DNA of 64,000 bases, taken from assembly GCF_033542235.1 (NCBI RefSeq), contig NZ_JAWRCU010000004.1, positions 434,001-498,000 of the forward strand. Reading direction: 5' to 3'. Shown here piece after piece: positions 16,310-24,776 of the stretch (position 1 is the first letter of the stretch; each line of letters opens with the position of its first letter). This stretch comes from JAWRCU01 sp033542235. Lineage in GTDB: Bacteria > Pseudomonadota > Alphaproteobacteria > Rhizobiales > Rhizobiaceae. The position numbers were made by a program, and so were the translations under genes. The notes beneath the pieces are model-generated. The model was given only the letters and a program-made list of their open reading frames with translations, was not told the DNA's origin and did no database searches.

Positions 16310-17140
16310 ATGAGCGACACGATCGGCCGACGCTTTGTCGACAAGGTGGTGCTGGTAACCGGCGGCGCAGGAGCCATAGGTTCTGCCGCGGTGCGCCGCT
16401 TTGCGGGGGAGGGGGCGAAAGTCGCGATCCTCGACCTCGACAAGGCCGGGGCTGAGGCGCTTGCCGACGAGTTTCTGCGTGGTGGAAGCGAGGCGCTGGC
16501 TATCGGCGCTGATGTGGGTTCGGAGAGCGAGGTGAACGCTGCGCTGGCCGAGATCGTGTCGCGTTTCGGCAGGCTGGATGTGCTGTTCAACAATGCCGGC
16601 ATCTCCGGCAAGGTCGCGCCGGTGCATGAACTCGGCCTCGACGACTGGGACGACATCATCCGCATCAACCTCAGCGGCATCTTTCTGGTTCAGCGCGCGG
16701 CACTCCGCGTCATGATCGAGGCCAGGACACGCGGCAACGTCGTCAATATGGGCTCGTCGATGGCTGGATGGGACGTGCTCTCCGGCGGCGCAGGCTACGC
16801 GGCGAGCAAGCACGCCGTGCTGGGGCTGACCCGCATAGCGGCGCTCGACATGGCGCCCTACGGCATCCGCGTCAACGCCATCTGTCCCGGCGTGATCGAG
16901 ACGCGGCTCGGCGTTCCTGCGGGGGACGATGCCGCCTATCGTGCCGGCGTCGAGCGTTTTGCCAACCGCATCCCGTTGAGGCGTATCGGCGAACCCGCCG
17001 ACGTGGCGGCCGCCGTCGCCTTCCTGGCGTCAGACGAGGCTCGTCACGTCACGGGCGTCGGCTGGCTGATCGATGGCGGCCAGACTCTGCAGAGCTGGGC
17101 GAACGCGCCGGACGCGGAGTCCTATCCGCGGTTCGAGTGA
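16310..17140 (+). CDS. Short-chain dehydrogenase/reductase (SDR)
   Basis: A classical SDR of 276 residues. The cofactor-binding motif is TGGAGAIGSAAV near residue 18, the NNAG motif is LFNNAGISG, and the catalytic Ser-Tyr-Lys set is in MGSSMAGW and GYAASKHAVLG. The C-terminus contains DGGQTLQSW. It should oxidise or reduce an alcohol or carbonyl with NAD(P). The start has a strong GAGGAGG site. It lies 48 bases after the epimerase gene and ends 208 bases before a convergent FAD monooxygenase gene. The substrate is unknown; a sugar or polyol is likely by family. Confidence 0.85.
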   Translation: MSDTIGRRFVDKVVLVTGGAGAIGSAAVRRFAGEGAKVAILDLDKAGAEALADEFLRGGSEALAIGADVGSESEVNAALAEIVSRFGRLDVLFNNAGISGKVAPVHELGLDDWDDIIRINLSGIFLVQRAALRVMIEARTRGNVVNMGSSMAGWDVLSGGAGYAASKHAVLGLTRIAALDMAPYGIRVNAICPGVIETRLGVPAGDDAAYRAGVERFANRIPLRRIGEPADVAAAVAFLASDEARHVTGVGWLIDGGQTLQSWANAPDAESYPRFE

Positions 17141-17348
17141 ATGCCGGGCGAAGCCGCGGGACAACGCGCGAACTTTTCGAAGGCTCACATTTGGTCTGAA
17201 AGACCGACAGCTTAGTATCCCGATCGGACCGCCGGTTTCGACCCTGTTCCGCCCTTTCCGTTGCAGAGAGGTTTCTGGCAAGCCATGACCCGAAGTCGAC
17301 CTGAAGCCCTCGCATTGCTTGTATGATGCGGACGATTGCGCCCACGTG

Positions 17349-18479
17349 CTACGGAGGCGGCACGAGCGGTCCGAAACGGTCCTGCATCAATTGAGCGCCG
17401 CGCTCGCGCAACATTGCATCTCGGGCCGAAGTAGACGCGGTGAGAAGGTTGGCCAGACCCATGCTCTGGCGCTGTACCCACTCGACGCGGGGCTTGCGAC
17501 GGCGGACATAGCTCGCCAGCGCGTCCTCCACGGTACGCGCCGAGCGCAACTCCTCGGTGAGCACGCAGGCATCCTCCATCGCCATGCAGCCGCCCTGGCC
17601 CATCATTGGCGAGCTGGCGTGCGCGGCGTCACCCACCAGCACCACGCGCCCGGCATGCCACTCCTTGATCTCCATCCACATCATGGTCGAGCAAATGACC
17701 TGATCGTCACGCTCGAGCGCGCCGAGATACTCTTGCACGCGCGGACCGAAATTCCGCAACCGGTGGCGTAGCCGTTCGAGGCGCCCCTCCAACGGATCGT
17801 GGAAGCGCTGTGTGATGACGTAATTGAAACCGTAAATGCGTCTCCGCCCTATCGGCATGAAGCCGAACAGGCACCCATCGCCGAGGTGGAACTGTATGGC
17901 CGTCGGGCCTGGGATCGGGCTTATCTGGGAAATGCTGCGCCAAGTCATGGCGCCAAGCTCGCTCGTCGATCTTGTGCCCAGTATCAGATTGCGCACCGTG
18001 GATTTCATTCCGTCCGCGCCGATGACGACATCGTAGTGGCAGGTCGAGCCATCCGAGAACCCGACCCGGACTCGGGAATCGTCCTGAACCAGAGTTGTGA
18101 CCGACGTTCCAAGCCGGCAACGCAGATCGACGACACCGGGTAGCAGAGCGCGCTGTAGCTCTGGCCGTTCAATGCCGACGCAGGGACCTGTATCGTCCCA
18201 CAAGGCCTCAAGATCGGTCTCAGACAGCAGGTGGCCTTGCTGATCGCAGAAGTGCCATCGGCGAACGAGCGCGCCCGCCTTTTCGACGCCGCTCCCAAGA
18301 CCGAGTGAGGTCAGCATGCGCATCCCGTTGGCGTGGACCAGGAAGCCTGCCCCCGGCGCCCACCAGGTGTCTTGGCGCTCCACGAGCTCGACCGGCAAAT
18401 CGTGCCGCTTGAGAGCCGCGGCGGTGGTCAGTCCTGCCACTCCGCCGCCGACGACCAGGATCCTGTTAATGTTTGCCAT
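17349..18479 (-). CDS. FAD-dependent monooxygenase (UbiH/PHBH group)
   Basis: A class A flavoprotein monooxygenase of 376 residues. The dinucleotide-binding motif is VVGGGVAGLTTAAAL at residues 8-22, the DG motif is VIGADGMKSTVR, and the FAD ribityl-binding GD motif is VVLVGDAAHASSPMMGQGG. It should hydroxylate an aromatic or related substrate with NAD(P)H and oxygen. The ATG at 18479 gives the normal family beginning (MANINRILVVGGG); an upstream in-frame start at 18521 is less likely. It is divergent from an AraC-type regulator gene with a 156-base gap, so that regulator probably controls it. No ring-cleavage enzyme is beside it, so the substrate remains open. Confidence 0.85.
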   Translation of the reverse strand: MANINRILVVGGGVAGLTTAAALKRHDLPVELVERQDTWWAPGAGFLVHANGMRMLTSLGLGSGVEKAGALVRRWHFCDQQGHLLSETDLEALWDDTGPCVGIERPELQRALLPGVVDLRCRLGTSVTTLVQDDSRVRVGFSDGSTCHYDVVIGADGMKSTVRNLILGTRSTSELGAMTWRSISQISPIPGPTAIQFHLGDGCLFGFMPIGRRRIYGFNYVITQRFHDPLEGRLERLRHRLRNFGPRVQEYLGALERDDQVICSTMMWMEIKEWHAGRVVLVGDAAHASSPMMGQGGCMAMEDACVLTEELRSARTVEDALASYVRRRKPRVEWVQRQSMGLANLLTASTSARDAMLRERGAQLMQDRFGPLVPPP

Positions 18480-18635
18480 GTTCACACCGTTCGCAGTGAA
18501 CGAGCCGAGTTCGCGCCTCACAATGCGAGCCTAGGCGCTTGTGTCCTCCTCAGTCTTGGAGTCGGCGGAACAGCGATTTGGACTGAAGGGAAATCGTGCG
18601 ATACTAGGCAGGGAAGCGGCCATCCCACGCGGGTA

Positions 18636-19658
18636 ATGGGCGTGCCAGACCTATGCACCACCTTCAAGTTCTCGACCGCCGGCCTGCCGGTATCGGCGCG
18701 GGCCCAGGCGGTACGTGACCTTCATCACCGCGAGCGACCGCTTTTGCCGGCCGGTGGCGAGCCGATCGAACCGCTCGAGCCGCTGCCCAATTTGCCGGTT
18801 CACGTCGCGGTGACCAAGAGGACGTTACCGGGCCTCGCGATCGTGTCTGGAACCTTCGGCGGTCTGCGTCACGGCATACGGCCCTGCAAGGCGGTCGCGA
18901 ATGGTGCGGACGATCTCCTCATCGGTGTCAATGTACGCGGTTGCAGCACGGCTCTCCAACGTGATCGAGAGCAGTTGCTCGGGGACGGTGATGGCATCAT
19001 TGCGACGCGAGGTGAGACCGGCCTGTCCCTGGTGCGGCCCACGCCCGCTCGCTTCCTCGGCTGCCGAATGTCGCTCAAGGCGGTCGCAGCACTCGTTGGC
19101 CGGCTCGACGATGTGCCAATGAGCCTGGTTCCGCATGGCACGGAAGCACTGAGCCTGCTTATCACCTATGCCTGCACCATTGCCGATGACCTGCCACTCG
19201 CCACTCCCGAACTGCAACGACTCGCGGTCAGCCACATGCACGATCTCGTGGCTGCAACCATCTCGGCCGCAAGCGGCCGCCGAGCTGTCGCCGAAGGACG
19301 CGGTATCGCCGCCGCACGGCTCAGGGCGATTATGACAGACATCAACGCTAACCTCGCCGACGGTGATCTGTCGGTTGCAGAGGTCGCACAGCGCCAGCAT
19401 GTGACACCGCGATACGTACATAAGCTGTTCGAGATGGAGGGTCTCACCTTCTCATCCTTTGTGCTCGGGCAGCGCCTGGCGCGCGCGCATCGGACGCTGA
19501 GCGATCCACGGTTTGCCGATCGCACCATCGGTTCGGTCGCTTTCGATGTTGGCTTCGGCGATCTGTCCTACTTCAATCGCACTTTTCGCCGACACTATGA
19601 GGCCACGCCCGGTGAAATCAGGCAATCGGCGGTGAAGCTCGATCGCACGCGCCGCTGA
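18636..19658 (+). CDS. AraC family transcriptional regulator
   Basis: A protein of 340 residues. The N-terminal half resembles the ligand-binding domain found in AraC activators of aromatic catabolism (FSTAGLPVSARAQAVRDL, then TKRTLPGLAIVSG). The C-terminal 100 residues are a double helix-turn-helix: SVAEVAQRQHVTPRYVHKLF and IGSVAFDVGFGDLSYFNRTF, ending in ATPGEIR. I used the ATG at 18636; an in-frame opening at 18333 would overlap the divergent monooxygenase gene. It probably activates that monooxygenase gene in response to its substrate. The 156-base shared intergenic region would hold the binding sites; I could not single out a clear repeat. Confidence 0.85.
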   Translation: MGVPDLCTTFKFSTAGLPVSARAQAVRDLHHRERPLLPAGGEPIEPLEPLPNLPVHVAVTKRTLPGLAIVSGTFGGLRHGIRPCKAVANGADDLLIGVNVRGCSTALQRDREQLLGDGDGIIATRGETGLSLVRPTPARFLGCRMSLKAVAALVGRLDDVPMSLVPHGTEALSLLITYACTIADDLPLATPELQRLAVSHMHDLVAATISAASGRRAVAEGRGIAAARLRAIMTDINANLADGDLSVAEVAQRQHVTPRYVHKLFEMEGLTFSSFVLGQRLARAHRTLSDPRFADRTIGSVAFDVGFGDLSYFNRTFRRHYEATPGEIRQSAVKLDRTRR

Positions 19659-19848
19659 GTGGGATTGTCGCCGGTCACGGTCAAGGACAAGCGCGCTTTC
19701 CATTTCTGGAATTGGCGCGACCAAGGTGTTCCGGCAGACGGCTCAAACGACAAAGTCCTACCGAAAACACCTGTTTGGAAGTCCGACCGCGTAGAATATC
19801 CGGCGCTCGTGCATGATACCGCCGCTATTTCGTTCCAAATCGGTCAAG

Positions 19849-20988
19849 ATGAAGGACGAGACACAGGCCCGGCGGCGGAACTTGTTGTGGGCCTTGCCCG
19901 CATCGCTGATCCTGAATGCACTTATCATCGCGCTCTTGGGCTACGGCGTGCCGACGGCGCCTCAACAGCCGCCGGAGCAGCAAGCGGTAAATGTCTCGCT
20001 TGTCCCTCCGCCCGATCAGCCAAAGCCGAAACCTGCTCCTGCGCCGTCCCCAAAGGAACCCAAGGCCGAAAAGCCGCCAGAATCGAAGGTAGAGAAACCA
20101 CCTCTGCCCGAAAAGCAGCCGCCCACGCAAAAGCAGCCGCCCAAGCCAGCGCGGATCGAGGTTCTGAAACCTGTTGTTGAATACGGTGACAAGGATGCCG
20201 GCCCCAGGAAATCTCTGGGTGGGAGCAGCGCTCAAGACAGCTCGCCGCCGCCGGGCAAGGATGACGATGCAAAGCCGCCTGTCGCGGCGAAGAGCCCAGA
20301 CAACAAATCTGCCGCGCCTTCAGACGAGGGGGGGCGGGCAGATGCAGTGAAAGAGGCAGAGAAGAAGGCAAGCCAGGACGCAGGCAAGCAGGACGCAGAC
20401 AAACAAGAAAACGAGGTGCACGACGCTGACAAGCAGACGGCACCGGCACCAACGCCGCTGGCTTCAGCCGGCAGCGACGGTGAGATCGCGCTTCCCAAGG
20501 CGACCGAAGCGCCGCAGCCGAGGCCCGCGAAAGCGCCAAAGCCCAGCTTTGCAAAGCTTTCGAAGCCCGCAAGTGGGACCGCCAGGAGGCCAAACTCCAC
20601 GGACGTGGCCGCATCGCAGGGCTATTCGGGCCTTCCTGGTGTTCGCAAGCTCAACTCGCCAGGCGCTACCGGCGATGCGTTGGCCACGAGCTCGATGGCT
20701 GGCATACCTCGCGATAAGCGGGTTGCCAAACTTTGCGCCAGTGCGTTGCAGCAGCAACTGCCGGAAGCCTCTTATTTTCCCTACCTGGTGCCACTTGTTC
20801 CGTTGAAGACCGGCAATGTCGTTGACGTCCCGAACACCGCCTTCAGCACGCGAACGACATGGTACAATTTGGGCTTCCGGTGCGAGGTCGATGCCAATGC
20901 GACGAGAGTCTTGTCCTTCGCTTTCAATGTCGGAGCTGAGATCCCGCGCAGCGAATGGGCAGGTCTCGGATTACCGATTCTGTACTAG
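19849..20988 (+). CDS. Proline-rich DUF930 domain protein, membrane-anchored
   Basis: A protein of 379 residues from the chosen ATG (MKDETQARRR); an ATG at 19813 would add 12 residues. A single membrane helix (LLWALPASLILNALIIALLG) near the N-terminus is followed by about 200 residues rich in Pro, Lys, Glu and Ala, with KPKPAPAPSPKEPKAEKPP-type runs like a TonB periplasmic spacer. The last 100 residues form a DUF930 domain (RDKRVAKLCASALQQQLP to SEWAGLGLP), a family largely confined to Rhizobiales. The layout suggests an inner-membrane anchor, an extended periplasmic linker and a folded periplasmic end. The function is unknown. It is a solitary gene in this window. Confidence 0.8.
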   Translation: MKDETQARRRNLLWALPASLILNALIIALLGYGVPTAPQQPPEQQAVNVSLVPPPDQPKPKPAPAPSPKEPKAEKPPESKVEKPPLPEKQPPTQKQPPKPARIEVLKPVVEYGDKDAGPRKSLGGSSAQDSSPPPGKDDDAKPPVAAKSPDNKSAAPSDEGGRADAVKEAEKKASQDAGKQDADKQENEVHDADKQTAPAPTPLASAGSDGEIALPKATEAPQPRPAKAPKPSFAKLSKPASGTARRPNSTDVAASQGYSGLPGVRKLNSPGATGDALATSSMAGIPRDKRVAKLCASALQQQLPEASYFPYLVPLVPLKTGNVVDVPNTAFSTRTTWYNLGFRCEVDANATRVLSFAFNVGAEIPRSEWAGLGLPILY

Positions 20989-21034
20989 GGGCATTTCCGG
21001 CGAAAACAGGGGCGCCTGAGAGTGATCTTCACCA

Positions 21035-21844
21035 CTACCCCGGCCAGACTGTCTCGCCGCCGTCGACGACCAGCACCTGGCCGTTGACGAAACGGCTGCG
21101 AGGGCTGACAAGGAACGCCACCGCCTCGGCGATCTCGTCCGGCTCGGCGTAGCGCTGCAGCGATTTCTGGGCCGAGTTCATCTTGACCGGGTCGACGACG
21201 CGTGTGGCTTCGAAGCGCGCGGTCTTGGTCGGTCCGGGGCTCACCGCGTTGACGCGCACGCCGTCGGCCTGGACCTCGCGGGAGAGACAGCGCGAGTAGT
21301 GGACGACCGCGGCCTTCAATGTCGCGTAGATGGCGCCGTGCGAATAGCCGGCATGCGCTGCGGTGGAGCCGATATTGACGACGGCGCCCCGGCCGGCTTT
21401 CACCATGGGCGGCACGAAGGTCTGGCACATCAGCATCGTGCCGATCAGGTTGTTGTTGGTGAGCGCCTGGATGTCTTCGAGCGGGATGCCGAGCACATTG
21501 TTCGGCTCCGGCTTGCCGCCGGCGGCACCGATGTCGCCACCGGCGCAGTTCACCAGCAATTCCACCTGGCCGAGCCTTGCCTCGATGTCGGTCTTCATCT
21601 TCGCAACGGCGGCCCTGTCGCCGATATTGCCGGTGACAGCGACGGTGCGCACGCCGAGCGCCTCGATCTCTCGTGCCGCCACGCCGAGGTCTGCCGCTTC
21701 GCCATATTTCGACGGCGCGTTCCACTCGAGGTCATGGATGGCGACATCGGCGCCGAGCGCGGCAAGCTTCAATGCTATGGCATGGCCGATGCCTCTGCCC
21801 GAGCCGGTGACAAAAGCGATCTTGCCTCTTAATTCCTTGGTCAT
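21035..21844 (-). CDS. Short-chain dehydrogenase/reductase (SDR), last gene of ROK-linked operon
   Basis: A classical SDR of 269 residues. The cofactor site is VTGSGRGIGHAIALKLA, the NCAGG segment stands where NNAG is usual, and the catalytic residues lie in NIGSTAAHAGYSHGAIYATLKAA, where a Tyr-x3-Lys (YATLK) follows. The C-terminus reads VDGGETVWPG. It should oxidise or reduce a sugar or polyol. Its start overlaps the stop of the isomerase-like gene by four bases. Together with a second SDR two genes upstream it suggests successive oxidation or epimerisation of an imported carbohydrate. Confidence 0.85.
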   Translation of the reverse strand: MTKELRGKIAFVTGSGRGIGHAIALKLAALGADVAIHDLEWNAPSKYGEAADLGVAAREIEALGVRTVAVTGNIGDRAAVAKMKTDIEARLGQVELLVNCAGGDIGAAGGKPEPNNVLGIPLEDIQALTNNNLIGTMLMCQTFVPPMVKAGRGAVVNIGSTAAHAGYSHGAIYATLKAAVVHYSRCLSREVQADGVRVNAVSPGPTKTARFEATRVVDPVKMNSAQKSLQRYAEPDEIAEAVAFLVSPRSRFVNGQVLVVDGGETVWPG

Positions 21845-22839
21845 GCCAATGCCCTTCCTTCCATAATTCCAGCTGTTCTCATGTTCGCGGCGCTACGGCG
21901 GATCATCGCGAGCTCATAGTCGACGAGCTCGTGATCGGCGTTGCGCTCCCAAGGGGTGCGATAATCGGCGTCGTCGGGCAGGCGGTTGCGGCGCGCCGCA
22001 AGGAGGCAGGCGGCCAGTGCCCGTGCATCCTTTGGCGCATAGCCGCGCCACCAGTCCGGCGTGAACAAGCGGACGTGCCGCGCTTCCAACGCGCCGGGCT
22101 CCAGCACGGCCGGCAGCGTCGGGTGGTGTTCGGCAAGGATGGCGATCAGCTCCTTGAACGGGACCGCTCCGTCACCGATCGCGCAGCGAACCAGCCTGAT
22201 CCCCTCGTCGGTCCACTGCACGCGATAGTCCTTGAGATGGACATATGCGACATGGGGCGCGATGACACGCGTGAAGTCGAGAGGGGCTTCCGCGACCGGG
22301 AAGCTGTTGCCGGTGTCGTAGACGATGCGCACGCCGGGCCCGAACTCCTCGCAAAAGGCGACCAGCTCGCGGCTTGTGAAGTCCTGGTGGTTCTCGATGA
22401 CGATCGTCAGACCCTCAGCGGCTGCGCGCGGCGCATAGGCCCCAAGCTTCTCGCGGACATTCGCCACCAGCTCCGGCCATCTTTCGCCTGCAGCGGCGCG
22501 GTCGCCGCACAGGATCGGCGTGAGCGCGAACCGGATCAGCCGGGCGCCGAGCGCCTTGGCGGCGCTGACGCAGATGTCGAAATCGCCGTGATGAAGGCCG
22601 GAGCTGACAACGGGCGTCATGCCAAGCCTGTGGAGGCGATCGCGCAGAGCGAGCAGCTCTGCGTCGGAGAGCGGTCCCAGCCAGGCCTCTGCGATCTCCA
22701 GCGTCCTTGCTCCGAGCTCTTCGGCAAGCTCGATGAAGCCCTCGAGGCCGCGGCCATTCGGATTGGCGCGCGGCGTCCCGCGACCCTGCAGCCCAAGAAA
22801 GTAGGTCAGTCCGTAGGGGTTCAGTCCGACTTCAAGCAT
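21841..22839 (-). CDS. Sugar phosphate isomerase/epimerase (xylose isomerase-like TIM barrel)
   Basis: A TIM-barrel protein of 332 residues of the AP-endonuclease-2/xylose isomerase-like family. Metal-binding residues expected for the family are visible in IVIENHQDF (Glu), IVYDTGNSF (Asp), AYVHLKDY (His) and the later VLEPGALEA (Glu). Such enzymes isomerise or epimerise ketoses or act as dehydratases. It sits between two SDR genes: 3 bases after the one and overlapping the other by four. That supports a three-enzyme route for one imported sugar or cyclitol; inositol catabolism uses enzymes of the same classes, but no further inositol genes are seen. Confidence 0.82.
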   Translation of the reverse strand: MLEVGLNPYGLTYFLGLQGRGTPRANPNGRGLEGFIELAEELGARTLEIAEAWLGPLSDAELLALRDRLHRLGMTPVVSSGLHHGDFDICVSAAKALGARLIRFALTPILCGDRAAAGERWPELVANVREKLGAYAPRAAAEGLTIVIENHQDFTSRELVAFCEEFGPGVRIVYDTGNSFPVAEAPLDFTRVIAPHVAYVHLKDYRVQWTDEGIRLVRCAIGDGAVPFKELIAILAEHHPTLPAVLEPGALEARHVRLFTPDWWRGYAPKDARALAACLLAARRNRLPDDADYRTPWERNADHELVDYELAMIRRSAANMRTAGIMEGRALA

Positions 22840-22842
22840 GGG

Positions 22843-23604
22843 TCACCTCAGCCCTCCGTCGACGATGAGGCACTGCTTGGTGATCATCTCGCTGTCGTCG
22901 GCGGCGAGGAACAGCGCCACCCTCGCGATGTCGACGGGCAGCAAGCGCCGCCTGATGGCCTGACGGCCAGCCATTTCGTCGGCCTGCTCAGGCGTGTACC
23001 AGAGGCGCAGCTGCTTGTCGGTGACGACCGCCCCGGGCGCAATCGCGTTGACGCGAATGTTGTCCGGGCCGAACTCGCGTCCGAGAGACTTGGTGAGGCC
23101 AAGGATCGCTGACTTGGCGGTCGTGTAGGCAACCATGCCGGCCGCGCCGGCCATCCAGGCGATCGAGGAAAAGTTGACGATCGAGCCGCGGCCAAGCTCC
23201 TTCATGTGCGGGCGCACAGCCTGCGCGGCAAAGAACTGGTGGCGCAGGTTCACGTTCATCATCTTGTCCCAGTAGTCCGGCGTGACATGATCGAGCTCGT
23301 GCCGCTCGTCGCTGGCAGCGTTGTTGATGAGCACGGCGATCGGTCCAAGCGTGTGCCGCGTCTCCTCGATCGAGGCTTGCAGGGCGCCGATGTCGATAAG
23401 GTCGACCGGTAGAAAGCGCGGCCGGTGCTGCGTATCCCGCAGCTCGGCGACAAGGGCCTTGCCCGCATCCGCCTGGATGTCGACAAAGGCGACCTTCGCG
23501 CCGTTGGCGGCAAAGGCGCGCACCATCTCTGCGCCGATTCCCGAAGCCCCGCCGGTCACGAACACGACCCGCCCCGCCAGGCTGGGGTAGTTTGCAAAAG
23601 TCAT
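22843..23604 (-). CDS. Short-chain dehydrogenase/reductase (SDR)
   Basis: A classical SDR of 253 residues. The cofactor motif is VTGGASGIGAEMVRAF, NNAA takes the place of NNAG (LINNAASDE), and the catalytic residues are in NFSSIAWMAG and VAYTTAKSAILG (Tyr-x3-Lys). The ending IVDGGLR is typical. The ATG at 23604 is chosen because the longer frame to 23649 runs into the ATPase gene. It starts 8 bases after the ATPase stop and belongs to the same operon. It should oxidise a sugar or sugar acid brought in by the transporter. Confidence 0.85.
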   Translation of the reverse strand: MTFANYPSLAGRVVFVTGGASGIGAEMVRAFAANGAKVAFVDIQADAGKALVAELRDTQHRPRFLPVDLIDIGALQASIEETRHTLGPIAVLINNAASDERHELDHVTPDYWDKMMNVNLRHQFFAAQAVRPHMKELGRGSIVNFSSIAWMAGAAGMVAYTTAKSAILGLTKSLGREFGPDNIRVNAIAPGAVVTDKQLRLWYTPEQADEMAGRQAIRRRLLPVDIARVALFLAADDSEMITKQCLIVDGGLR

Positions 23605-23612
23605 GGATGTCC

Positions 23613-24722
23613 TCAGATCAGTCTTTTGGTGGCAGGGTCGAACAGGCATGCGCGCGCCATGTCGATGCCGAGCTGGATTTCTTCGCCCATTTGAGGAGCC
23701 TGGTCGCGATCGAAACGGCCGACGACCTCCTGGCCACCGAGCTTCATCACGGCGATCGTTTCGGCGCCGGTCGGCTCGACCAACTCAACTGGCGCGGTGA
23801 GCATGGCCATGCCAGGTTTGCGGGCTGCCGTCTGCGGATCGAAGCGGCTTATATGCTCGGGCCGCACGCCCAGGATGACGTTTCCCGTCTTGATGCGAGC
23901 AGCGGCATCACCGTGGAGGGGGAGGGAAGCCTTGCTGCCATTCGCCGTTTTGATCGAAAGCGCGGGCTTGTCATTGTCACCCGCCAGCTCGGCCGGGATG
24001 AAGTTCATGGATGGCGAACCCATGAAACCAGCCACGAACGTATTGGCCGGCCGGTCATAGACCATTTGCGGCACGTCGAACTGCTGGACCGAGCCCTGGT
24101 GCATGACGGCAATGCGTGTGGCAAGCGTCATCGCCTCCACCTGGTCATGGGTGACATAGATCGTGGTTTTGCCGACGCGGTGGTGCAGCTTCTTGATCTC
24201 GGTTCGCATTTCTATGCGCAGCTTGGCGTCGAGATTGGACAGCGGTTCGTCGAACAGGAACAGCTTGGGATCGCGCACGAGGGCGCGCCCCATGGCGACG
24301 CGCTGCCGCTGCCCGCCCGAGAGCTGGCCGGGCTTGCGGTTGAGCAACTGCTCGATCTGCAACAATGCAGCGACGCGCTTCAGCGCCTCGGCCTGCTCCT
24401 TCTTCGGCACCCTGCGGCTCTCCATGCCGAAGGTGATGTTCTCGCGCACGGTCATGGTCGGGTAGAGTGCGTAGGACTGGAACACCATCGCGATGTCACG
24501 ATCCTTCGGCTGCACGGAGTTCACCAGCCTGTCGCCGATCCAGATCTCGCCCGACGTCACGCCTTCCAGACCGGCAATCATTCCGAGCAGGGTGGACTTG
24601 CCGCAACCGGAGGGCCCGACCAGCGCGATGAATTCGCCTGCCCGCGCCTCAAGATTGATGCCCTTCAGCACCTCGAGGGCGCCGAAGTTCTTATGCAAGT
24701 TGCGGATGGTCAGTGTCGACAT
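23613..24722 (-). CDS. Carbohydrate ABC transporter ATP-binding protein (UgpC/MalK type)
   Basis: An ATPase of 369 residues of the CUT1 carbohydrate importer class. It has Walker A GPSGCGKST, signature LSGGQRQRVAMGRALV and Walker B LFLFDEPLSNLDAKLR. A C-terminal TOBE-like regulatory domain begins about residue 235 (GVRPEHISRFD). It drives uptake with the two permeases and the binding protein encoded upstream. The start is 40 bases after the permease stop, across an unusual triplicated 15-base repeat. The substrate is not fixed by the ATPase, because MalK-type subunits are interchangeable. Confidence 0.9.
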   Translation of the reverse strand: MSTLTIRNLHKNFGALEVLKGINLEARAGEFIALVGPSGCGKSTLLGMIAGLEGVTSGEIWIGDRLVNSVQPKDRDIAMVFQSYALYPTMTVRENITFGMESRRVPKKEQAEALKRVAALLQIEQLLNRKPGQLSGGQRQRVAMGRALVRDPKLFLFDEPLSNLDAKLRIEMRTEIKKLHHRVGKTTIYVTHDQVEAMTLATRIAVMHQGSVQQFDVPQMVYDRPANTFVAGFMGSPSMNFIPAELAGDNDKPALSIKTANGSKASLPLHGDAAARIKTGNVILGVRPEHISRFDPQTAARKPGMAMLTAPVELVEPTGAETIAVMKLGGQEVVGRFDRDQAPQMGEEIQLGIDMARACLFDPATKRLI

Positions 24723-24731
24723 CAGCGGCCC

Positions 24732-24776
24732 GTCATTTGATCGCTTGTCACTTGATCGCGTGTCACTTGATCGCGC
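24732..24776. repeat. Triplicated 15-base tandem repeat at a stop codon
   Basis: Three direct copies, 24732-24746, 24747-24761 and 24762-24776, each close to GTCACTTGATCGCGT. The copy at 24762 contains the end of the permease gene (Ala-Ile-Lys-stop). The other two repeat the same codons and the stop in the same frame downstream, giving three in-frame TGA codons in a row. Confidence 0.8.
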
